From Histoplasma ohiense (lineage: Eukaryota > Ascomycota > Eurotiomycetes > Onygenales > Ajellomycetaceae): DNA of 64,000 bases. Under the pieces are notes generated by a model. The model searched no databases and was not told the origin of the DNA. It saw nothing but the letters and a program-made list of their open reading frames with translations. This document shows, one piece after another, positions 12,031 to 23,000 of the stretch; position 1 is the stretch's first letter, and each line of letters starts with the position of its first letter. The DNA lies in contig JAEVHH010000001.1 in the NCBI GenBank assembly GCA_017607445.1, positions 2,790,001-2,854,000 of the forward strand. The letters are read 5' to 3'. The position numbers were made by a program, and so were the translations under genes.

Positions 12031-14464
12031 ACGACGAATGCTCCTACAAGAATATGGGTTGGCTGCTTTGGAATTTATTGAGAGATATGCTGTCTCTACA
12101 AATCCAAAACCACGAGAACAATGTCCAACTCGCTGACGTTGAGAAGGGGTATTTATTGCTCCTTGCGAAAATTATCCTCCGGCTAGCCGCCTCAGAGCCT
12201 TTTCTCTTTTGTTTCTTTTAGTTTCTTTTAGTTCTTTCTTCTCTTTTTCTAAGATTAGGATCACCATGTCACTGAATTACTGCCAGCAGCGAGATTGGGG
12301 AGGAGGAAGGTGGGGAGAGGGCGAAATGGATAGCCGAACGAATATTTCTATCAGAAGCCATAACAGAAAAAGGCGAAAAGAGAAGAAGAGAAACCATTTA
12401 AAAAGAAGTGATCAAAAGAAAGTAAGTAACGATAAGTATGCCTATGAAATTTTGGACAGAGGAATGCTGCCATACGGATATGTTGCAGCAGTTTCAGCGA
12501 GTTGGATGAAAATAATGGAAATGATGTGACGTTCGAAGTAGCAGAGCCATCGTCATTTTACCAACTGGATGAGAGAGAAAGATAGCTGCCCCGAGAGGAA
12601 TGCAGGAGGAGCAAGTCAGCGAAGCCGGCTAACACAATAAACTAGGGACACCTCCCGCGTTACCGACCCTCAGAGACACAAGCCTAGGTACGGTCACACC
12701 CCACCCGTGTCCTTGCTCGAGACAGTGCAGCAACCGCCAGGCTTCAGGAGAACAAACTCAAATCATTACCGATTTCAAGTCTCGACATGATCCATTTCGT
12801 CGCTGTATCAGCTTGGTACTACTATTTATCTCGTTTGATCTCTTGAACCACGAGAAGAGCGGATTTTCCGCTGCGCATTGAAAAGGGTAGACTGCCAAGG
12901 CTCAGGGGCAGCGCCGCTCCACCCCACCCGGCTCTCCGCTCTGCCTTAAAAGGTTTCTTTTATTTCATTTTGTATTCTCCTTTTTATAATATTTTTTTGG
13001 ATTTCTCGAAACCGGCAATTCGGAAACTCGGCACAGCAAAAGCGATGCTAAGTTCCAGTCATCGTTGCGGTCGCCGGCCAAGAATGCGAAAAAATGATAT
13101 GAAGTGATGAGCGTGCATGACATACATAAGTTGGTTGGCAAAAAGGCGTGAGTCGCCGCTATTATTCACCGAAATGGTTTCCGAACATCGTCGTCTCACT
13201 GTCTAAGCTTGCCAGCTGCACAATTCCGCCAACGCCTTGCAGCAGAACAGGGCAATTCATATAGCAAATCGTCACCGTACTCCGTCTAAAAATGCAGAAT
13301 TCGACGTCAATGCCACTTCCTATCAAGAAAACATCCTCTTGGTACCGGCGGATTGCACAAGTACAGCCGGTTTTTTTTTTTTTTTCTTTCTACAATTTCC
13401 CCTGCCAACTTGGAATGGAATAATGGAATGAGAAATACAACTCATACTCTTACACCGTATATTATGAGTACCCTATATTCATATATTATACGTACGTGCG
13501 GGGGTCATCATAATAGAAGGTGGTTTGAGAAGCGCTTACCCCCTTGGGAAATGTTCGAGTATCAGTTTTTTCCAGCAAGCAAAACTTGGTTCCCACTTTT
13601 TCCAGAATATTCCCTTTTCGCGCTAAAAATCTGCAGCTTGCGTCAGTTGAAGCTTGCTGATCCTTGAATACTAGTATTTTAGCTCTCGAATAGTGACGGG
13701 AGCCGATGAGCCAGCCGTTGGTCTCCCTCAAACTACGTCTGTCGTTTTCTCGTATATTCTCCCGAACCCCTCCTCACCGTACAGCCGAGTCAATTTTCTA
13801 GCGTAAGAACAAAAAGGAGTTGTCTGATATTGCTGCGAAGAACCGGGGGGTATTTTGAGACCAGAGCGGGTTGATCATTGGAAATTTCATGTTGCCGTTT
13901 GGTTATTGCCAATACCCCTTCTATTCGATCCTCCAGTTATACGTTCCACCCAAGAAATGTGACGGAGTCCCAAGTTCGGATTCTGCTTGAGTTTTCTATT
14001 TCACTCGTTACTGGTTTGTTTCATTTGCATCGCCTGAGAGGACGAAATGAAGATGGAGCAAATGCAATTTGCCGAAATCCCTTCACGTCCTGTTTCCGAG
14101 GATCTCCCTGATGCGTAGGGAAGTTGTGTGTGGCAGGATGGGTGGAACAACGGACTCATGAAATCGGTGAGAATATAGCGGCTGGTCACTCAGTCTGAAA
14201 GTCGAGCAATACATGCTGAATCCATCATCCTCACTTCAACGTCTTGGTCGCAACTTTTCAAAAAGTGAGCATTGACCTATGAGATAACATTGTTTATCAA
14301 AATAGATGGAGAATAATTTATATTAAACTGGAGGTAACTAATTATCAACACATGGTCCGCCCCGTGTACGGACATAACCAGAAAAAGGATCGGCACTACG
14401 CCGCATGTTGCTGCCAATTAAATGCGAACAAAACGAAACCAAAAAAAGAAACCATACAACCTCA
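12031..14464. other. Intergenic
   Basis: No gene recognised. It contains a 15-nt T run at 13371-13385 and several short unsupported ORFs. The N-terminal half of the adjacent dead antiporter is not visible here and was probably deleted or has decayed beyond recognition. Confidence 0.5.
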
Positions 14465-15513
14465 TTACTTCTTCAAATACCCTTCAAGCTCTTTCTCTGT
14501 CCACTCCCACAACTTCTTTGCAAGAGCTTCATCCCCGGACAGCTGCGTGTGTGGAATGGGCGTTCCCACAGGATGGTAAATGCCACCAGACTTCAAGAAA
14601 CCCGCATCATCCTCACCTGTCTTTGCTATCTGTGTCGTCGTCGCAGCCCAGAGAGTATTGTACGACCCCTCTTGCAAACCGACGTGAAGGAAATTCCTCA
14701 CAGCCATCTTCACCACAAACCGGTCGACGCAATTCATATGGTCCATCAGCTCTGTCGACATAATCACTCCCGGGTGAACAGAAGCGACAGTAAGTTCCGG
14801 ATAACGTCTAGCCAGCTCGGAGCCGTGAAGGACGTTGGCCAGTTTGCTCTGCGAGTACAGCGTGTATTTCGCCAGCATGGCTGGTCCGCTCACCCCTCCC
14901 TGCGTTTCCTTCAGGCCCTCGAAGTCAATCCCGGTCTTCTTTGGCGCCTCCCTAAAGGCAAGCGAGGAAGTAATAACGATACGGCCATGCCCTGACTCGC
15001 CTCCGCTTTTGGCTCGGGCATTTTGCAACGCGGGTAGACAGAGCTTTACCAACATCGCATGGGCGAGGTGGTTTATGGCAAATTGGATTTCGTAGCCGTC
15101 CTTGGATAGCGCAGGCTGCACGGCCATCACACCCGCGTTGCATATTAAGACATCGATTAGGTTTTCCGATTTGGCCAGGAGGACTTGTGCGGCATCACGC
15201 ACGGAATGGAGGGAGGTTTGGTCGCAGGCGACGAAGGTAATGCAGTTTCCATTGTTGGTGGTGGCCTTTATCTCGTCAATGAGAGAGTTGGCAGCTTGTA
15301 CGTTGCGGCCAGTGAAGTAGATATGAGCGGGATTGTGCTTGATCAGTTGCTTGATAGCTTCTTTGCCGACACCAGCAGTACCTGTGGATTGAAGGTAAGC
15401 ATTGTGGTCAAAACGGAGTGGGAGTGTTGGTTGTTCGGCTTACCTCCGGTGATAACTATCACTTTCCCTGAAAGGTCGGGGATATCGTTGTCGGGATTGT
15501 AGGTGATACTCAT
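14465..15513 (-). CDS. Short-chain dehydrogenase/reductase, retinol-dehydrogenase-like
   Basis: A 328-aa NAD(P)-dependent oxidoreductase in two exons (15513-15444 and 15381-14465), with a 62-nt intron at 15443-15382 splitting a glycine codon of the cofactor motif. The Rossmann signature reads 'VIVITGGTAGVGKE' near residue 18 once joined, so the intron is real. Then come 'LICNAGVMAVQP' (NAG motif), 'IVITSS' (catalytic Ser), and the catalytic Tyr/Lys in 'YSQSK'. The residue after the cofactor strand (TGRN) suggests NADPH. The closest general type is the WW-oxidoreductase/retinol-dehydrogenase-like SDR group used by fungi on many carbonyl substrates; the substrate cannot be told. There is no neighbouring pathway gene. 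Just upstream, from 15538, lies a GATATA-type short repeat. Confidence 0.9.
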
Positions 15514-15838
15514 TGTGCGTTATTCGTTTTGAATAGAGATATAGATATAGATATATAGATATAGATAGGGAGAGTTATATAGAGAGTTATTCTTTTATTG
15601 TATTCTCTTCGCTTGTGGACTTGTTTATTTGAAATTGACTTTGAAATGGGCAGAGGAATTCTCGATCTTTATATATTTGGAACTGATGCAAGCCATCTCA
15701 AACTCCTCTTTTCCTCGAGACTCTTCCAGCACCGCCAAGGACCTTCTTCCAGGCAACATTATTTCCGATATAAGTTTGATATAGGTGTATTGTCAAGCGT
15801 GATGGTTATTTTGCCGGTGATGGACTGGATGAGAATGT
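15514..15838. other. Intergenic with GATATA short repeat
   Basis: The 5' flank of the SDR gene. It includes an imperfect (atagat)n repeat at about 15537-15570. Nothing else seen. Confidence 0.5.
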
Positions 15839-16175
15839 TTATCCCCGGTTCCCGCCCCTGACAAGCGCATACATTGCTATGACGTTGGTGATGATGGTGG
15901 AGATGGCGGCAACATCTTTGAGCTAGGCATCAAATTTTTACAAAAAAGGTTCGTCAGTTAGGAATAAACAAGCGCCATACTCGGACCGCATGCCAAATTG
16001 TTATGCCGGCGGCGAAGTAGTTACGGGCGTAAAGATCAAGCATGATATCTGAGACTAAGAATGGAAGATCAGACCAAGATCTGAATGAAGTCTGTGCCAG
16101 TCCGCAAACTTATCCCAGGCATCTTTGCTTTCGGGGATATTCACAAGAAGACCCCGACGTCTGGCTTCACCTTTT
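15839..16175 (-). pseudogene. Possible gene fragment, membrane-protein-like, unknown family
   Basis: Two segments join in phase across a 58-nt intron-like gap (15980-15923, GTATGG donor, CCTAG acceptor, CTAAC inside). The joined ORF of 48 residues runs from an ATG at 16043 to a TAA at 15839, with an aromatic/hydrophobic pattern (YARNYFAAGITIWHAV, then IITNVIAMYALV). Upstream, another frame between about 16175 and 16080 gives a protein-like stretch (VNIPESKDAWDKFADWHRLH) that ends in a stop. The mix suggests a broken membrane-protein gene rather than an intact small gene. I cannot assign a family. Confidence 0.3.
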
Positions 16176-18220
16176 CTTCAACAAATTCCCATCATGATTC
16201 GATGCCGGCCTGAGGTCAGATGGCAATGCAAACGGAGTTCGTTTTATCTACCCTATTGTCTTTCCGATTTTCACTTCCGATTCTCACGTCCGTAAGTCCC
16301 TATGGAACCCGAGCCATGGTGTCTGTATATTCAGCTCATCCATGGCCGGATAGTGGTTTATTGTTTTTAAATCGATATCTTGTCACCGGTCATGCAGGGT
16401 ATGGGCTTAACCTCACCATCGTGTGTGTGGTGCCAATCCACCTCCATGAGGCAGACCATGGCCACTGTAATGCTCTTTACGGCCGGAACTTGCAAAGTTC
16501 GCCGAAGAACACAGTGGTGGAATCAACACATTCATTCCTTAGGTATCTACCAATGATGCAGCAGAGAAACTCTCCGGGTTAGGATGTGGAAAACAAAATC
16601 GCCCGCACACACTTGGAAATCTAAACGGAAATCTCAATGCTGCAGCCCAACTAAGAAGTCCACTCTCATAGCCAGAATTGGCGGCCAAAGATTGAGGCAT
16701 CAAGCCGCTTAACGAACTCCGAATCTTTTGGGTTAGGCTATTTAGCTATTATGGAATAGTTATGTGTTCCATGCAAATTTCTAAGGCCAGCAAACATCTT
16801 TGTTAGCACATAGAAGTTCGGAGGAACTTCTCAAGTGCTGGACAAAATGATAGTGAAAGATTGACAGATCCTGCGACAAATACAAAAAGGAAATAATAAA
16901 GATGACCCTCCTATGCCCAAAACAATTCAAAATTAATAAATGATCCCTACGGAAATGGGTTCACCAAAGAAACAGCCCTGGCATTGGCCTCATGTACTGT
17001 ACGAGGCCATAAGTATTGGAAACCCCATAACTAACTTTTCTGCCACCAAATGGCACCAGGACTGTGGTGGAGTTTGCCAATATTTATGGCCTGGCACTGT
17101 ACGTGGATTTATTGTCTGATCCTACCTGTGATGGAGGTGGAAGGTTGGTTCATTGTAACAGAGATCTAGCGGGCGCAGAGCACTCCCTAAATAGGGGTGG
17201 TCACGTGGCATTCTAGCGATCGATCAGGTCTCAGTTTTATGTGTCTCCATGATATTTGATATTTTTGGAGGGTTGTATAAGTCTCCTTCCGCTTGCTTCG
17301 CCGGCGTCTTTTGCACACAATACCTTGGACACCTCTATCTCATTTATGTGAACAAGGCTTTCGAGGTCTATAAAAATAACTAAGTCTTAGCCAGGCTGTT
17401 TGCTAACCTTCCCATCTCGGTCCAGGCATTGACCCCATCATTAATAGGCGACCAGACAGTAGGTTGCACACCTGAGCATCAGCAACAGAATTCTCCCATG
17501 ATCAGTTATTTGATGCTACAGCGATGGCTTCAGTTATTGCAGCGCCTCCACTGGCATAACTTGTATCGTTATCATCAGCTCTTTGCCATTCCGGAATCAT
17601 CCCCCGACTGAGCCGTCAGGCAGTTGGTTTAACACGGCAGATAACCTTCCAGGACTAAAAAGATCTCGAAGAAAGTTTCAGAATACAACTGGCGCTGTGG
17701 ATCCTGTTCTATCGTTGCTACAGCTCACGTTTCATTTATGCGATCCAGGGCTGTGAAGAGCATTCGATTTTCTTTCCACCATGGTGATCGGGAAGTTCTA
17801 AATTACCTGGATTCTTATGAGCCACTTTGTTTCACACATCAGGTTCGCGGAATGGATGCTCATTCTATCTGAAGCTAAGTGGCTATTATATCTCCAAATA
17901 TTTTTTCTCGACTACAAACCCTGCACAAAACAGCAATTATCCAAGACGGCTGCTTCATCTGCTCCTAAATATAGGTTTGCCGAGCTATTGCCGCGCATCC
18001 CCCACACAACAAGACGTCTTTTATTTTCAAAATTAACTACAGCTAAATCGTGGAAAGGGAAGTTTAGTAGCACAGTGGATACGTCAATCAGGTTTTCTTA
18101 AAATAAGGCCCTAGCTATTTGCCAGGGTCTCCGCGCTCCAGCTGCAATGTTTTAGCTTTCTAAACCAAACGGTTTATTATTTACTCCCTATATTAGGTAC
18201 AGCATTGGAAAGTCGGAGAA
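16176..18220. other. Intergenic with one MITE
   Basis: Gene-free as far as I can see. It holds the MITE at 16997-17099, a perfect short hairpin (AGAAGTTC/GAACTTCT) near 16826-16845, and CACGTG near 17202. ORFs such as 16220-16582 have no domain. Confidence 0.5.
16997..17099. mobile_element. 103-bp MITE with Fot1/pogo-like terminal inverted repeats
   Basis: The left end reads CTGTACGAGGCCATAAGTAT and the reverse complement of the right end reads CAGTGCCAGGCCATAAATAT. The match continues a further ~8 bases (TTGG, then an AAAC-type run with one gap), making inverted repeats of about 28 bp. The element is flanked on both sides by TA (16995-16996 and 17100-17101), the target duplication of Tc1/mariner/pogo elements. 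Its inverted repeats resemble those of fungal Fot1-type transposons (…TAAGTATTGG…). There is no coding capacity, so it would have been moved by a transposase encoded elsewhere. Confidence 0.8.
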
Positions 18221-18228
18221 TATATAAG
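18221..18228 (+). promoter_or_regulatory. TATA box of the secreted Cys-rich protein gene
   Basis: TATATAAG lies 135 nt before the ATG at 18356. Another in-frame ATG at 18248 is only about 20 nt from this box, too close to be inside the transcript. That supports 18356 as the true start. Confidence 0.5.
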
Positions 18229-18355
18229 AGGCAGTGAGTTTGCTGCAGTGAAGTTGCCAAATGGAAACTGGATCTTTATGACCAAAGTGACTTTCTCATC
18301 TATTTACCTTTCGGATCACCTCAAGAAACTCTCGATAACAAAAAAGTTCCTATCA

Positions 18356-19006
18356 ATGATTATTCAATTTTTGCCTAAAATATGCGTCTATTTACTCCTG
18401 ATTAAGCATGTGTTTACATCCCCTTTGAAATCTGAATTGCCTTCCGCAGATCTCGCCCCTTCTCTCGAAATCGATGGACTCATTGAAGAGCTTCCACCGG
18501 AATTGATCGAGTCAATTTCAAGAAACGTCACGGCATTTCTTGAAGGGTTTGCCGACGACCCAGTGGAACCAGCACAATACAATGGGGGAAGCAGATTAGC
18601 GGTAGCGAAACGCTCCGGAAACTATGCCAAGGGCATCTGTTCATTCCACCTCAAGGAAACCCATGCATGCTGGCTGGGAGATAGGCTTTTTGCAAGTGTA
18701 AACCTGGTGGATGCGAACAAGCAAAAAATCGGTTCGGACTGCGGCAAATATGGCGAAAATGGCGTATTTATCGATGAGAAAAACGCGCCCTACGAGCTGA
18801 CGAGCGAGTTGCCTTACGTTCTGCTCATTCATTCACCCCTCGAATCCCAACCTGTTCGTTTCCAGTACGCCGGATATTCTTGGTCGAGTCATACCGACAG
18901 TGGAGACGCACATTGCGAGTTGGGAGGGTGGGATCCGAAGTCGCGGTTTTGGACGAGCTGCTCAACGCCGCGAGTCAGGCAGATGGACTGTTTTTTTCCA
19001 TGCTGA
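18356..19006 (+). CDS. Secreted Cys-rich pro-protein with Kex2-type site
   Basis: A single exon encoding 216 aa. The N-terminus is a signal peptide (MIIQFLPKICVYLLLIKHVF). An acidic pro-region follows, with one N-glycosylation site (NVT, residues 58-60), and then a dibasic Lys-Arg at 85-86 typical of Kex2 cleavage. The mature part of about 130 residues has seven cysteines (95, 105, 129, 187, 202, 212, 216), ends in Cys and is rich in aromatics, so it should be a compact disulfide-bonded extracellular domain. I do not recognise the fold, and no catalytic motif is visible. The frame is open another 36 codons upstream, but the TATA position and the signal peptide favour the start given. It stands alone, flanked by gene-poor DNA. 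It could be a wall, antimicrobial or host-interaction protein; the sequence does not decide. Confidence 0.75.
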   Translation: MIIQFLPKICVYLLLIKHVFTSPLKSELPSADLAPSLEIDGLIEELPPELIESISRNVTAFLEGFADDPVEPAQYNGGSRLAVAKRSGNYAKGICSFHLKETHACWLGDRLFASVNLVDANKQKIGSDCGKYGENGVFIDEKNAPYELTSELPYVLLIHSPLESQPVRFQYAGYSWSSHTDSGDAHCELGGWDPKSRFWTSCSTPRVRQMDCFFPC

Positions 19007-20021
19007 TGTGGGCCATAGCTTCTGGTAGAGCAGGGCCACGCCGGGGGAGTTTGTAACGCCCTTTCATTTGTTTGTAATTGAGATATTCCATGCTTTTTAT
19101 TGATTTTCATTTATTCTGCTTTCACATCTTGGTTCCATTTTGCCCTTTCTTGTATTTTGTTCCTTTAGAATGCAGCGAGAGCGAGAAGCCTATAATATTT
19201 CATGCGCATTAGTTATGAGTTTGGGCCTCGGGTTTTACACAAAATGACCGCAAAGGAAAATTCTTCCCATAACTAGACATACATACTCATTTCATCAAGA
19301 GGCAGAAGGTCAGCAAGCGACCCTATCAATATGAAGATATATCAGATATGGGCGCTGGTGGATGATGTATTTACCCTGAATAAGCCTGCGTCATTCAAAT
19401 ACTCTCCATAGCGAATTTCCTCAGCCTTGGATGTGGAGGAAGTGGCACATGCATGTAGTACTTGCACTATGGTTAGCTCTGTGATCACCTACATGATTCT
19501 TTTGTCGCAGAGGGGCTGTCTCTATCTTATCATAGTTTCATATCAATGAATTTCACGGATGAATTTTTTTCATCCAAGTCTGCGTTTCTCTCTACTGCTC
19601 CTCACTTGTTTTCCGAGTCTGAATAGCCGAGCAGAATTTGTTTTCCAATTTAATTCTGCCGCTTGAGTAGTATCTTTCTTGTAGTGACAAATATCTTCAC
19701 TGCAAAAGCCCCAAAAGAAAAAGAGAAAAATTGAAATATCTAGACGAAAGCACTCACGCAGGAAAGCGTGATGCCACGATAAGGGTTATCAATGAGAAAT
19801 TATATGGGTACTCAGACCGGAAAAGGGAAAGGCTATAAAACTAGTGTAAATTAGAGGAAAGTAGATAGAGGCTTCGCTGGTCGTGTCTTGTTGAAAAGAA
19901 GGTGACCTGATGAGACATGTTATTCGTTCACCTGCTTTGCGCTGCTTGGAATATAATTGAATTGGTTGGTTGAATGTGAGTTGCGATGCCATTTCCCTAG
20001 TTTCGGGTTTCGGGTTTTGTT
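19007..20021. other. Intergenic, convergent 3' flanks
   Basis: Lies between two converging genes (secreted protein and ATRR). AT-rich with T-rich stretches. No gene seen. Confidence 0.55.
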
Positions 20022-23000
20022 TCAAATAGGTTCATCACGAGGTTCAATCAATACTTCATTCACAGCTACGTGCTCGGGTTGCCCTAAAGCATAAAGTATC
20101 GAGTTTGCTACATCTTCCGGATCTAGGATCTTCGCTCCTGATGGTTCACCATATTGTTTAATTGCCTCGGCATCAGTAGACATCCCTAGGAGATCAGTGG
20201 CTGTATTTCCTGGCTGGACGCTCATGATACGCAATCCTTTCCCCGCTGTTTCCAGTCGCAACCCTTGTAGCGTGGCTTCGACAAAAAATTTGCTGGCGGA
20301 GTAGACACTTAGCCCAGGGAACACTTTACGACCGGCATCAGATGATATGGCGACAATTTGGCCTCTGCCACGCGAGAGCATTGACGGCACTGTGGCTCCA
20401 AGGCAATGTAGGAGGCCCTTGCAGTTGACATCCACAGTACGATCCCACTCCTCCATCTGCGTGTTTGCCATCATCGTAAAATACATGACTCCAGCGCACA
20501 CGACGAGGATATCCACAGGACCTAGCTCGTCATGGGCTGCACGAACTAGTGCTTCCACCTGTGACTTGTCTGTTACGTCGGTTTGTCGGATGATTGTTTT
20601 GTTGTCGCGGAGAGGAAGGGAGCTCTTGATGGCTTCAAGGGCTTTCATGCGCCGTGCACCGAGAGCAACGTGGGCTCCTTCCCGGGCTAGGCCGGCAGCA
20701 ACAGCCGCACCAATGCCGGAAGATGCACCTGTGATAACTGCAACCCGACCGCTTAGTGGGCCTTTGGGTGGTGGATGCGCAATTCTGTTGAGGCAATGTT
20801 TACGGGAAGGGGAGTGAGGGAGCCACCCTCGGGCAAACCAATGACGAGTGTAGATTTCCAGTAAGTTAATGTCCACTTTGGGCCGTTGGACACCCGCATG
20901 GAGAGGCTTGGTTTCATTGTTGCTCAAGACAACAATGCCCTTGAGGAAGTCCACAGTTGGCATCCCGCTTCGAAGGATGTCAACTGTAAAGGCGCCATCA
21001 CCCCCCTTCGCAGATGCTCTTGTCTCAGTCCACATTGCAACCCACTCCTCCCAACCGAGGTGCTGAGTTGGGTAACCTAGGTCCTTGAGGTTCTCGAAGA
21101 TGGACCGTGTGTCGACAGGGTCCGGGTCACCGAGATGAAACATGACACGGTTCGTGTGAATCTGATTGGAGAGATGGACGATTGCTTTGCTAACGAAGTC
21201 CACTGGAGTCATCTCTGCTCGCCACCCTTCTACGTCGGGCGCATAACCGAGATGGATCGATTCCACAATTAATGCAGATAGGAGATCCCACGCGTTTCCT
21301 GCGCCCGTGGTACTGTGGCCACTTATTGTTCCAGCTCGATATATCGCAACTGGCAGTCCACGACGACCTGCCTCGAGCACAAGCTGTTCTGCCACCCATT
21401 TGGTCTGACCGTAACCGTCAAGCAGTCTTTGCGGAACTTCAGACACATCAAGCATGGCATCCTCGGGCCAGCCTTTCTGAGATGATGGCAGCACTCCATT
21501 CGTTGATACATACTGTACTGTAGCACCAGAGCGACAAGCCAAGCGCAAAATCTCTCTTGTACCTCCTACGTTTGCACCTCTTAGCGCGGCGTACGGATAT
21601 ACCAGGTTGACGGTCGCAGCAGCGTGGATGATGACATGGACACGGGCAGCGAGCTTTTCGAAGGCCTCAGGGGAAAGACCAAAGCGTTTTCTAGATAGAT
21701 TTCCAGGTAAGATCTCGACGCGCTCCATGATCGAATCACGCCACAATCCCAGATCAAGCAGATTTCTGCGGATTCTCGCTACGCCCCCCGGGCTGTCTTC
21801 TCCGCAAGGGTCATTGAAACGCACAAGACACACTATTTTGGCGGACGTGGCTTCCAACAGGTTGTGGAGCAGGAAGGCACCTAAGAAACCAGTCGCGCCG
21901 GTAAGGAGCACTGTGCCTGCCTCGGACAGTGACCTTGCCTTCGCACCAAATGGCTGAATGTCCTCCTCAAGGATAGAGTCCACGCGCAAGACTGCTGGTA
22001 GATCTGCTTGCAATGCGGCAGTATGACCGTCTCTTACCGCACGTACAGTTTTCGTATGACCATTGAGCGTGGGAGGATCAACTAAACGGTCGAGGGGGAT
22101 ACGAAAACCAAAGTTTTTTGAGAGTCTTGATGCAAGATCTGCAATTGATAGGGAGTGTCCACCTAGGTCGAAAAAGTTGTGCTCTGGAGTGATGGCGCTT
22201 TGTGCTATTTTAAGAGACGCAGCCCAGAATTCGGCTATGGTATCGACTGAGATTGGATCGCTTTCAGCCTTGTGCCCATTTGTTGTTATGGGTTTCGGTG
22301 TTGGAGGAGTAGGAAGGCGTTTAAAGTCAGCTTTCCCGGAGACTTCATGAGTGGGTAACTCATCCAATTCAACCCATAGAGCAGGAATCATGTAGTGAGC
22401 TAGATAAGGTGAAAGTATGCGGCGTGCTGCTGGGCTATGTCCTGATTCGTTGATATCTATAGTTTGGCGCCCAGAGGAACTTGCCTTATCATGGACGACA
22501 TACGCTACCAATTGCCTTTCCAAACCTTCACCATGGGCAATAACCACACAATCGCTAACAGCAAGACGGTTGATGATGACATTTTCAACTTTCCCTGGGA
22601 CAACAGAGTAGCCACGAAGCTTGATCATAGATCCAACGCGACCACTAATTTCCAGAAGCCCCGAGGGTAGCATTTTGGCTGTATCTCCAGTTCTGTACAT
22701 GACAGCTCCTGGTGCTGGATCGAACGGGTTTTGGAGGAAGGCCTTAGAAGTAGTTTCAGGGCGGTTTAGATACCCCCGTGCTAGCAGCGGCCCGCCAACG
22801 AAAAGTTCCCCACTCACCCCATGCTCTACCGGATTCCCATCATCATCCAGAATATACGTCTGTTTTGGGTATAGTGGTGGACCAACAGGACAGAAGAGGG
22901 CTTCGTCATGAAGCATATGCCTGATGTCCCCACACGCAATCTCATGAGTTTCACAGGCACTGTAGCAGTTGAGAAGTTGAGTATTTGGAAGGGATTTGAT

